Source: Thermotogaceae bacterium (GTDB taxonomy: Bacteria > Thermotogota > Thermotogae > B21-G9 > HyVt-16). From it: a DNA stretch of 37,866 nt. Positions 7,539-14,838 of the stretch are shown here, one piece after another. Under the pieces are notes generated by a model, which was not told the origin of the DNA, did no database searches, and saw only the letters and a list, made by a program, of their open reading frames with translations. The position numbers and the translations under genes are program-made. Every line of letters begins with the position of its first letter. The stretch's first letter is position 1. Where the stretch lies: NCBI GenBank assembly GCA_029981435.1, contig JARRBB010000013.1, forward strand, positions 1 to 37,866. Reading direction: 5' to 3'.

Positions 7539-8891
7539 TTAAGAATTGTTTTCTCCACTCTTTTCAAAGTTGAAGAGATCCAAAAGGGCCTTCACCACTT
7601 TTGGATCAAATTGCGTACCGGAATTCATATATATTTCTTTTAAAGCCTCTTCAACGCTTCTTGCGCTTCGATAGCTTCTATCGCTCGTCATGGCATCGAA
7701 GGCATCCGCAACCGCTAAAATTCTTGACAGAAGTGGTATTTGTTCACCTTTTAAACCATCTGGATAACCTGTTCCGTTCCATCTTTCATGGTGATGTCTG
7801 ATAACTTGAGAAAATTCCTTCAAGTACATCATCTGATTTATCACCTGCTCACCCAGTATCGGGTGTCTTTTTATTATTTCGTACTCTTCATCCGTCAGTC
7901 TTTCAGGCTTGTTCAAAATTTCGTCTGGTATTCCAACTTTCCCTATATCATGAATAATTCCAGCCCAGTAAACCTTCTCTATTTCACCATCACTCAACCC
8001 TAATTTTTCTGCTATCTTCACTGAAAATTCAGCAACTCTTTCCGAATGACCTCTTGTGTACTTATCTTTAAGTTCTATGATTCTTATCATCGCTTTTATA
8101 ACTTCTTCTTGGAAAAGTGTCTTTTTATCGTAGTCTTTTTTCAATGAAATGAATATGGATGAAATCTTCAATATAGAGTTCAGTATTTCGAGCGTCTCAT
8201 ACGGAATATTCACATCGTCCTCCATGAAATCTACGGTTATGAACCCGAGTATCTCTCTTTCATGTTTTAAAACACAGAAAATAGACTTTTTAGGTGTTTG
8301 CTTCAACTTCGATTTAATTATTTTTCTTACATGCTCTGGAATCCTTGGGCTTTCAACGATATTTTCTATAATCTTGATGTTTGTGTTCTCTTCTTTCAAG
8401 TGTTCGAACCAGTTTTCTTTAAAATACAGTTCTTTTAAACTGTGAGAATCGTAGCCTTTAAAACTTATGAATTTCCAGCTACTGTCATCTACACTCGTGC
8501 AAACCGTTCCAAATTTTGCGTCTGGAATTATCTCCATTATTGCATCAAGGACTCTGTTTGCAAAGGACTCAAGTTCACTGCTTGTAGGCATATCGGAGAT
8601 GAAATCGAGGATCTTCTGATATCTTTTGTTCAAATTTTTAAAAAACAGCACTTCGTTGTTGAGGTCATTTATTATCTTTTCGGTTGCCAGATTTCTTCTT
8701 TCGTATTTTTGAAATCTGTTCTTGGATTTTAAAGTTGAACTAACAGAAAAAACCCCCATCGTTATGAAGCCAGAAATGAGAATGTTTAAAGAGATTTTTG
8801 AATCTATGAAATAATCTGAAAAATCTAACTTTATTAATATCAAAAAAACAGAAAAAAATATCACGGATAAAATCAGGAAATTTTTCAACAT
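7539..8891 (-). CDS. Membrane-anchored GAF-like/HD-GYP domain protein (c-di-GMP phosphodiesterase candidate)
   Basis: 450 residues from the ATG at 8891. Two N-terminal transmembrane helices (about 3-22 and 33-52) and a short coiled-coil lead to a GAF-like sensory region (about 95-250), then an HD-GYP domain with RGHSERVAEFS, the metal-binding His314-Asp315 in GIIHDIGKVGIP, HPILGE, and the HHHERWNGTGYPDG motif (GYP at 375-377). Intact HD-GYP domains usually hydrolyse c-di-GMP. The start is uncertain: the best Shine-Dalgarno (GGAGG, 8908-8912) is 17 bases from this ATG but eight bases from an in-frame CTG at 8898-8900, which would add three residues. The gene has its own promoter and is followed by the Xer recombinase. 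Confidence 0.92.
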   Translation of the reverse strand: MLKNFLILSVIFFSVFLILIKLDFSDYFIDSKISLNILISGFITMGVFSVSSTLKSKNRFQKYERRNLATEKIINDLNNEVLFFKNLNKRYQKILDFISDMPTSSELESFANRVLDAIMEIIPDAKFGTVCTSVDDSSWKFISFKGYDSHSLKELYFKENWFEHLKEENTNIKIIENIVESPRIPEHVRKIIKSKLKQTPKKSIFCVLKHEREILGFITVDFMEDDVNIPYETLEILNSILKISSIFISLKKDYDKKTLFQEEVIKAMIRIIELKDKYTRGHSERVAEFSVKIAEKLGLSDGEIEKVYWAGIIHDIGKVGIPDEILNKPERLTDEEYEIIKRHPILGEQVINQMMYLKEFSQVIRHHHERWNGTGYPDGLKGEQIPLLSRILAVADAFDAMTSDRSYRSARSVEEALKEIYMNSGTQFDPKVVKALLDLFNFEKSGENNS

Positions 8892-8939
8892 CCTTTTCAG
8901 TATCTTAACCTCCGAATTTTATTGTGTGTTATCAAATTA

Positions 8940-8968
8940 ATTATATATTATCAAAGCTGTGTTGACAA
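8940..8968 (-). promoter_or_regulatory. Sigma-A-type promoter for the HD-GYP/Xer operon
   Basis: On the minus strand TTGTCA (8968-8963) and TATAAT (8945-8940) are separated by exactly 17 bp. Transcription would start near 8932, giving a leader of about 30-40 bases that contains GGAGG. The match is strong against the consensus. Confidence 0.7.
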
Positions 8969-9038
8969 TTAATGAAAGTTTAAAAAGAATTCTATTTTTT
9001 GTTTTTTTGGATAAATCATGTGTGAACTTTTTGTAAAA

Positions 9039-9067
9039 TCCCCCATTCCAGTTTATGGAATGGGGGA
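9039..9067 (-). terminator. Stem-loop terminator after the binding-protein gene
   Basis: A 12 bp perfect stem (TCCCCCATTCCA at 9039-9050 with its complement at 9056-9067) around a five-base loop lies about 20 bases past the stop of the minus-strand gene. Read on the minus strand it is followed only by ATTTTAC, so the T-tract is short. Confidence 0.75.
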
Positions 9068-9083
9068 AATAAGATTTTTTGGT

Positions 9084-10826
9084 CTATTTTGTATCTTTCC
9101 AGACTTTATAAACATTCCAAGTCAGGCCACCGAATGGTGAAGGTTCCAGATTATGAACTTCTTTCTTATAGGCGTATATGTAAACCTGCTGAACGGTGTA
9201 AACAAGTGGAAGATGCTGTGCAACTATGATTTGAAACTTGTTGAACAATTCTTTTCGCTTTTGCGGGTCAATCTCCGTTACTTCTTTTACATATATATCG
9301 TGAACCTCTTTTTCCCAATCTTCAACATGGTAATCTTCAGGATCCACGAATTTTTTCCTTTTCGGACTGAAATTCCACAATCTTAACCCACCGTCTAACA
9401 TCCATACGTTTGCCCTGTAATGTGGATCAACGTCTCCAAGTAATCCAAGGACAACAGCCTCCCAATCACCTGTTGTTACAACCTTTTGGACAACGGCGTT
9501 GAAATCGAGAGGTGTGAAGATAACATCCATACCCAGTTTTTTCAGTGAATCTACAAGTATGTTTGCGACTTCAACCCTTATCGTGTTGTCAACATTTGTA
9601 GTAAGAATGAATTTAACCTGATTGCCCTCTGAATCTATCAATTTTCCATTTTCATCCCAGCTGAACCCTGCTTTTTTGAGTTCTTGTTTTGCGAGTGTCA
9701 AGCTGTACGGATAGGAGTACTTTTCAACTTCGGGATTGTAAAAAGGTGATGCAGCACTTACAGGACCATATTGAGGAGTTCCAAGCCCGTTGAAAACAGT
9801 TTCTACGATTTTTACTTTGTCGAGAGCATGGGCAACGGCTTTTCTGAAATGTTCGTTCCTGAACCAGTTTCTTTTTACCGGATCAGGACAGTTCCAATTG
9901 AATGCAACGAATTCTGTTCCAAAGTTAGGACCGTCGATTTCCACTACCCAATTCTTTTCTCTTGCCATCGCTTTTATATCAGGATAATCGTAAGGCCTTG
10001 GATTGAAAGCGTCAAGTTCACCAGCTTCGAATCTGAGTCTCATGGTGTTCTGATCGGGACAGATCAGATAGACCAGTTGATCTAAATAAGGTAACTGTTT
10101 GCCGTCTTTATCCACTCTGTAATAGTAAGGATTCCTCTTTAAAACAACTTTCACATCAGGAATATGTTCCACCGGAATGAATGGTCCCATGCCAACGAGT
10201 TTGCCAATATCCGCAATAGACCATGTTTCAAGCCACTTGCCATTTTTGACAGCCTCTTCAAGGACATGTTTGGGAAGAACAGGTGCACTGCCTATGGTTC
10301 TTAAACCTGGTGCAAATGGTTTAGAATAGGTTATTTTTACTGTGTATTCGTCCAATAATTCAACCTTCGGTGGATTTCTATCCTGATCCACGATCTTGTC
10401 ATACCAATCTCCAGCGTTCGTTTCATCCGTCCAGATGTATTTCCAACACCAGTAAACATCTTCTCCGGTGAAGGGATAACCATCTGACCACTTCAGACCT
10501 TTCCTTATGTGAAACACTATGGATTTTCCGCCATCAGTAAATTCCCAGCTCTTTGCCAGAGCACCTCCTCTTATTTCACCTTGCTTATCAAAATCAAGCA
10601 ATCCTTCTGAAAATCTGTAGATAACTTCATCTGCGGTTCTTTGCTGTGAAACGACTATGTTGTAGGTGCTCGGATCTATCGCCAGAGGCAGATAAAGAGT
10701 TCCACCGTACGAACCTGTGGTATCTTCGACAAGATATTCAGGTTGTTCAGCTGAATCGGCGAAAACTACAGAAAAGATGGTCAGTAAGAAAGAAAAAACT
10801 AAAATGACACGTAGAAATTTACGCAC
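9084..10826 (-). CDS. Family-5 (OppA/DppA-type) extracellular solute-binding protein
   Basis: 580 residues from the GTG at 10826, which follows a GGGGGTG Shine-Dalgarno by six bases, the same arrangement as in the divergent gene. An in-frame TTG at 10841 lies upstream of that site and is unlikely. A signal peptide (RKFLRVILVFSFLLTIFSVVFA) precedes the mature protein. Family marks include YGGTLYLPLAIDPSTYN, a GGALAKSWEFTDGGKSIVFHIRKGLKWSDG segment with the usual DGxPFTGEDV, and a late VAQHLPLVYTVQQ stretch. In Thermotogota this family binds oligosaccharides as often as peptides, so the ligand is open. No permease or ATPase gene is adjacent. It shares a regulatory region with the next gene, and a stem-loop follows its stop. 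Confidence 0.9.
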   Translation of the reverse strand: MRKFLRVILVFSFLLTIFSVVFADSAEQPEYLVEDTTGSYGGTLYLPLAIDPSTYNIVVSQQRTADEVIYRFSEGLLDFDKQGEIRGGALAKSWEFTDGGKSIVFHIRKGLKWSDGYPFTGEDVYWCWKYIWTDETNAGDWYDKIVDQDRNPPKVELLDEYTVKITYSKPFAPGLRTIGSAPVLPKHVLEEAVKNGKWLETWSIADIGKLVGMGPFIPVEHIPDVKVVLKRNPYYYRVDKDGKQLPYLDQLVYLICPDQNTMRLRFEAGELDAFNPRPYDYPDIKAMAREKNWVVEIDGPNFGTEFVAFNWNCPDPVKRNWFRNEHFRKAVAHALDKVKIVETVFNGLGTPQYGPVSAASPFYNPEVEKYSYPYSLTLAKQELKKAGFSWDENGKLIDSEGNQVKFILTTNVDNTIRVEVANILVDSLKKLGMDVIFTPLDFNAVVQKVVTTGDWEAVVLGLLGDVDPHYRANVWMLDGGLRLWNFSPKRKKFVDPEDYHVEDWEKEVHDIYVKEVTEIDPQKRKELFNKFQIIVAQHLPLVYTVQQVYIYAYKKEVHNLEPSPFGGLTWNVYKVWKDTK

Positions 10827-10859
10827 TTTCACCACCCCCAACAGAATTTAATTGTCAAA

Positions 10860-10887
10860 ATAATACAAGATTAATTTGAAATGCAAA
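10860..10887 (-). promoter_or_regulatory. Promoter for the minus-strand binding-protein gene
   Basis: On the minus strand TTTGCA (10887-10882) and TATTAT (10865-10860) are 16 bp apart, predicting a start near 10853 and a leader of about 27 bases. The -10 box is good and the -35 is fair. It faces away from the promoter at 10895-10923. Confidence 0.5.
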
Positions 10888-10899
10888 CAAAGATTTGTT
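10886..10899. promoter_or_regulatory. Inverted repeat bridging two divergent -35 boxes, candidate operator
   Basis: AACAAA-GA-TTTGTT is a perfect 6+6 inverted repeat. It overlaps the -35 region of both divergent promoters, a position from which a single protein could affect both genes. The composition is AT-rich, so chance occurrence is possible. Confidence 0.3.
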
Positions 10900-10923
10900 G
10901 ACGATTAGATTAATTGTTATAAT
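10895..10923 (+). promoter_or_regulatory. Promoter for the plus-strand binding-protein gene
   Basis: TTGTTG (10895-10900) and a consensus TATAAT (10918-10923) are 17 bp apart. Transcription would start near 10930, 26 bases before the ATG, and the leader carries a GGGGGTG Shine-Dalgarno. Confidence 0.65.
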
Positions 10924-10955
10924 AAAAACGATCATCATCAAAAGGGGGTGCTTTT

Positions 10956-12518
10956 ATGCGCAAGATTTTTTGGATTATCTTTGTGATTCTTCTTTTGTCT
11001 ACTCTGTTTTTTGCAAAGACTCCAAAGGATACACTCGTGATAGCTGCAAACACGGACATATTGATAACTCTTGATCCCGGAGCAGTTTATGAGGTGCTTG
11101 GTGGTGTTATCGTAGATGCATGTTATGACAAACTCGTTGATCTTGAGGTTGTCAATGGTGTGCTCACTCCTTCACCTGAGGTGGCAGAGAGCTGGGATAT
11201 ATCTGAAGATGGTAGAACTTACACATTTCATATCAGGAAAGGAATAAAATTCATAAGTGGCAGAGAACTAACAGCTGACGACGTTGTGTTCACTCTTAAA
11301 AGGCATCTGAAAATGGAGAAACCGTCATCCTGGATGCTCCCAAGTTTGGGTATAAACAAAGAAAACATGGAAGATACTATCAGAAAACTGGATGATTATA
11401 CGGTTCAACTCACTTTCGAAAAACCCTATTCACCGAACATGGTACTTGGAATTCTTACGTTTGATTTCACCGGTGTTGTTGATAAAGAAGAAGTTTTGAA
11501 ACATGAAGTCGATGGTGACCTTGGAGAAGCCTGGCTAACAGATCACAGTGCTGGTTCTGGACCATTCTACCTTGAATCTTGGGAAAGAAACGCACACGTT
11601 ATCTTAAGGGTTAACAAAAATTACTGGGGTGAAAAGCCAAAACTCAATGCGGTCATATTCAGAGATGTTCCAGAAAGTACGACACAGAGATTGTTACTTG
11701 AAAAAGGCGATGTTGATGTTGCATGGAATTTGCTTCCTGAGAATATAGAAGAATTGAAGACAAAAGAAGGAATAAAGATAGTGAGTTTCCCAGGACATGA
11801 AGTAAGATACGTTGCTATGAACTGTGGCTGGGGTCCATTCAAAGATCCAAAGGTGCGCCTCGCTGTAAAATATGCCATCGATTACGAAGGACTTATCAAA
11901 GAAATCAAAAAGGGTTATGCAACGAAAGTTCAAGGCTTCATAATGAAGGGCTATTTTGGTTTTGTCGAAGATACTCCTTTTGAACAGAATATCGAAAAGG
12001 CAAAACAACTCCTTGCAGAGGCAGGCTATCCAGATGGGTTTGAAGTTGAGTTTCTCACAGGTACAGAATGGCAGGAAGATGCTGTTAAAATACAAGCTGA
12101 TCTTGCAAAGATAGGAATAAAAGCCAACCTGGTCGTCATGCAGAGGTCTCAGATGTACGCAAAATATAGGCAACAGGGACATCAAATGGTTCTTGCAAGG
12201 TGGGGTTCAGATTATCCTGACCCAGATGCTCTTGCCAAACCTTTCGCAGACTACACGACCAAGAGCCTTGCCTGGAGGAACATGTGGTACGATGAATATG
12301 CATCCCAACTAACTAAGAAAGCAGCATTTGAGAAAAATCCTGATAAGCGTGCCCAGATATATGAAGATTTAACCGAATACTGGTTCTTGAACGGTCCTTT
12401 CGCTATTTTGTATCAGGTAGTCAGTTACTGGGCCATTAGGGATAATGTAAAAGGCTTTGAAGAGGCAGCAGAGGGCTTTTCGTTGCGATTTGACTTTACA
12501 AAGATCTATAAAGAATAA
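10956..12518 (+). CDS. Family-5 (OppA/DppA-type) extracellular solute-binding protein
   Basis: 520 residues with a clear signal peptide (RKIFWIIFVILLLSTLFFA). The ATG follows GGGGGTG by five bases. The mature part has the SBP_bac_5 layout: DTLVIAANTDILITLDPG, VAESWDISEDGRTYTFHIRKG, SGRELTADDVVFTLKR, a GSGPFYLESW segment, DPKVRLAVKYAIDYEGL, and PDPDALAKPF in the ligand-contacting C-lobe. It is shorter and clearly different from the divergent neighbour, so the two are not a recent duplication and probably bind different ligands (peptides, opines or oligosaccharides). It is monocistronic: promoter before it, strong terminator behind it. It must borrow membrane components encoded elsewhere. Confidence 0.9.
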   Translation: MRKIFWIIFVILLLSTLFFAKTPKDTLVIAANTDILITLDPGAVYEVLGGVIVDACYDKLVDLEVVNGVLTPSPEVAESWDISEDGRTYTFHIRKGIKFISGRELTADDVVFTLKRHLKMEKPSSWMLPSLGINKENMEDTIRKLDDYTVQLTFEKPYSPNMVLGILTFDFTGVVDKEEVLKHEVDGDLGEAWLTDHSAGSGPFYLESWERNAHVILRVNKNYWGEKPKLNAVIFRDVPESTTQRLLLEKGDVDVAWNLLPENIEELKTKEGIKIVSFPGHEVRYVAMNCGWGPFKDPKVRLAVKYAIDYEGLIKEIKKGYATKVQGFIMKGYFGFVEDTPFEQNIEKAKQLLAEAGYPDGFEVEFLTGTEWQEDAVKIQADLAKIGIKANLVVMQRSQMYAKYRQQGHQMVLARWGSDYPDPDALAKPFADYTTKSLAWRNMWYDEYASQLTKKAAFEKNPDKRAQIYEDLTEYWFLNGPFAILYQVVSYWAIRDNVKGFEEAAEGFSLRFDFTKIYKE

Positions 12519-12530
12519 TTCAAGATTAAA

Positions 12531-12558
12531 ATCCCCGCGAGAGTCGCGGGGATTTTTT
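12531..12558 (+). terminator. Rho-independent terminator, convergent
   Basis: A 10 bp perfect stem, ATCCCCGCGA (12531-12540) and TCGCGGGGAT (12544-12553), with a three-base loop and a following T-run. It ends the plus-strand binding-protein gene and lies at the end of the long minus-strand array as well. Confidence 0.93.
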
Positions 12559-13904
12559 TAAATATGGATCGAAAGAGGACCTTCGAACGCTCCGAGTAAA
12601 GTCTCCGTGAGTGTTGGATGTGGATGTATCGATTCAGCGATTTGATGCGATGTCATTTTGTATTTAACTGCTATGACTCCCTCCATTATCAAATCTGTCG
12701 CGCTGGGTGAAATCAGAGTCACTCCCAATACCTGTTTTGTTTGTTTATCTTCTATTACCTTTGCGAACCCAGTCTTTTCCTCCATCGTTCTTGCACGTCC
12801 ATTTGCTGAGAGCGGGAATTTCCAGATGTTCACTTTTTCTTTGTCAGCGTCTTTTTCTTTTAAACCAACCGACGATATTTCGGGATTTGAAAAAATTATA
12901 GACGGTACAGCGTTGTAATCAGCTTCTTTTTCTTCTCCAGCAATGTTGTGTGCGGCAACTATTCCATCATACATTGCCACATGTGCAAGCATGGTTTGAC
13001 CTCTAACATCACCAACGGCGAATATGTTTTCGATACTCGTTCTCAAATGACTATCGGTTACCACTCCTTTTTCGATCTTTATCCCTAAGTTTTTTATATC
13101 CTCTGTTATGTTTGGTCTTCTACCAACGGCAAGCAGCACTTTTTCAGTTTTCAGAGTTACATCTCTTATTTTGGTGATATAAACTTCATCTTCTTTTTTT
13201 ATTTCATCGATCTTCGCATTTTCGTATATATTCACTTTCATTTTTTTCAGTTCTTTTTTTATCTCATCCGCCACATCGCTGTCTTCGTATGGAAGTATGT
13301 GTTCCGCTATTTCCACAAGATGAACATCAACACCGAAGGTTGAAAAGAAGGTGGCAAATTCCACACCTATGACTCCTCCACCAACTATCAATATGCTTTC
13401 AGGAAGTTGTTGCATTTTGAATACATCATCGCTCGTCCATATTCCTGGAATTTCATCAAAAGGAGGAAATACTATCGCTTTTGATCCATTCGCAAGGACA
13501 ATGTTTCTGGCTTTTATTTCCTCTCCATTAACTGTCACAGTTTCTCTGTCTTTCAATCTTCCTTCACCTTTTATGATGTCAACATTGTTTTTATTTAAAA
13601 GGTATTCAATTCCCTTTCTTGAAAGAGTCACAGATTTTTTTACATGTTTCATGATTCCTGATAGTTCGTAAGTTAAATTGTCCACCTTTATGCCAAATTT
13701 AGAAGCTTTTTCATTTATTTCTCTATAAAGATGGGCAGCAGTTAACATTGCCTTGGTTGGAATGCAACCCCAATTTGTACACGTTCCACCGAATTCTTCT
13801 TTTTCTATTATCACCGTTTTTTTACCGAGCTGAGACAGTCTTATCGCAGCCACATAACCGCCGGGTCCTCCACCTATTACCGCCGCATCGTAAGATTTAC
13901 TCAT
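12558..13904 (-). CDS. lpd: Dihydrolipoamide dehydrogenase (E3)
   Basis: 448 residues from the ATG at 13904, with GGAGGTG about seven bases upstream; an upstream in-frame start lies inside the previous gene and is discarded. The flavoenzyme reoxidises dihydrolipoamide with NAD. FAD-binding GGGPGG is at residues 11-16, the redox disulfide is Cys42-Cys47 in GGTCTNWGCIPTK, the NAD-binding GGGVIGVEFATFF loop ends in an acidic residue (VDVHLVE) as expected for NAD rather than NADP, and the C-terminal His-Glu dyad appears in HPHPTLTETL. No E1, E2 or glycine-cleavage genes are adjacent, so its partner complex is unknown; the glycine cleavage system is a reasonable guess. It is the last gene of the 15-gene array. 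Confidence 0.87.
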   Translation of the reverse strand: MSKSYDAAVIGGGPGGYVAAIRLSQLGKKTVIIEKEEFGGTCTNWGCIPTKAMLTAAHLYREINEKASKFGIKVDNLTYELSGIMKHVKKSVTLSRKGIEYLLNKNNVDIIKGEGRLKDRETVTVNGEEIKARNIVLANGSKAIVFPPFDEIPGIWTSDDVFKMQQLPESILIVGGGVIGVEFATFFSTFGVDVHLVEIAEHILPYEDSDVADEIKKELKKMKVNIYENAKIDEIKKEDEVYITKIRDVTLKTEKVLLAVGRRPNITEDIKNLGIKIEKGVVTDSHLRTSIENIFAVGDVRGQTMLAHVAMYDGIVAAHNIAGEEKEADYNAVPSIIFSNPEISSVGLKEKDADKEKVNIWKFPLSANGRARTMEEKTGFAKVIEDKQTKQVLGVTLISPSATDLIMEGVIAVKYKMTSHQIAESIHPHPTLTETLLGAFEGPLSIHI

Positions 13905-13911
13905 TCTTTTT

Positions 13912-14838
13912 TCACCTCCGTTTTGCTCTAATTTCGTAGATAGAAAAAAGCAAAGCCACCACAAATCCAGATAAAAACGGCAGAATGTTTCTATAAGAAG
14001 CGATAAAGGTTTTCAATTTGTTATCTGGTAAAAATATGGCTGCAGCTATCATCGTTCCGAAGAAGAAACCCAGGATAGAATCTCTATGCCTGGAAAAGAT
14101 GAACTTTAGGAATTTTGCAAACAATACTATCCCTAAAATTGCACCAGAGCCAAATAGGAGTAAAATCTTAATATCAATGACATTTACAGCATTGATCACC
14201 TTTTCATATTGTCCTAATAGAACGAGAACAAACGCACCGCTAACACCGGGTAGGATCATCGCACACATCGCGAGTGCACCTGATAAGAACAAAAACAACA
14301 GACTATCGTTGAAAGAAGCCGCGTTATGATAATTTTTTTCAATCAAATTGACTGTAAAAACGAACAGAAAACCTACAAAAGAGTAAGACAATCTGGATTT
14401 TTTGCCGATGTTCGAATAAATTATTGGAAGTGAACCGAGTATGAGTCCCGAAAAAAACAGCAAAGTTAAAACAGGGAATTTTTCGAGTAGAAAACTCATA
14501 GGTTTTGATAGAACAATGATTGATAGAACAGCACCGGAAACAAGAATCAGAAGGAAATCATAACCATTTTCTTTAAATCCTTTTGCGAAGCCCTTCTTAG
14601 TAAAAAGTTTCAGAACATTTTTAAAAGACAGATTTGCCAGTGAACTCACCAATTTTTCAAATATTCCGGTCATAAAAGCGACCGTTCCACCACTTACACC
14701 TGGCACAAGGTTTGCAATCCCCATGAAAAAGCCTATGAGAAAAGTTGAAATAAAGTTTCTAAAAATGTAAAGGGAGGGTTTCCCCTCCCCAGAATTGTTG
14801 GCAGGACTTCTTTTTTTTACTGTTCTGGCTCTGTCCAT
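13912..14838 (-). CDS. DUF368 family membrane protein (PopT-type undecaprenyl-phosphate translocase candidate)
   Basis: 308 residues with about eight to ten hydrophobic segments. The two inverted-topology signatures of DUF368 are present: ANLVPGVSGGTVAFMTGIFEKLVSSL near residues 42-67, and MILPGVSGAFVLVLLGQYEKV near the middle. DUF368 proteins, recently named PopT, recycle undecaprenyl phosphate across the cytoplasmic membrane for envelope glycan synthesis. The ATG at 14838 is supported by GGAG seven bases upstream, although it lies 22 bp inside the end of the 5'-nucleotidase gene. The first ~28 residues are polar, and their coding DNA includes a terminator-like hairpin (14772-14789). Function is from family knowledge. 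Confidence 0.85.
   Translation of the reverse strand: MDRARTVKKRSPANNSGEGKPSLYIFRNFISTFLIGFFMGIANLVPGVSGGTVAFMTGIFEKLVSSLANLSFKNVLKLFTKKGFAKGFKENGYDFLLILVSGAVLSIIVLSKPMSFLLEKFPVLTLLFFSGLILGSLPIIYSNIGKKSRLSYSFVGFLFVFTVNLIEKNYHNAASFNDSLLFLFLSGALAMCAMILPGVSGAFVLVLLGQYEKVINAVNVIDIKILLLFGSGAILGIVLFAKFLKFIFSRHRDSILGFFFGTMIAAAIFLPDNKLKTFIASYRNILPFLSGFVVALLFSIYEIRAKRR
14772..14789 (-). promoter_or_regulatory. GAAA-tetraloop hairpin within the start of the DUF368 gene
   Basis: On the minus strand GGGAGGG and CCCTCCC form a 7 bp stem closed by a GAAA (GNRA-type) loop, followed by TTTACATTTTTAG. It lies about 50-66 bases inside the DUF368 gene and could be an attenuator for the two distal genes or an mRNA-stability element. 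Confidence 0.4.

Noticed and set aside
8962-8990. Plus-strand TTGACA as a promoter
   Set aside because: No -10 hexamer lies at a proper distance, and the next plus-strand gene is about 2 kb away. The minus-strand reading of the same region gives a much better promoter.
11694-12185. A 163-codon open frame on the minus strand
   Set aside because: Antisense to the binding-protein gene, which has a signal peptide and family motifs throughout.
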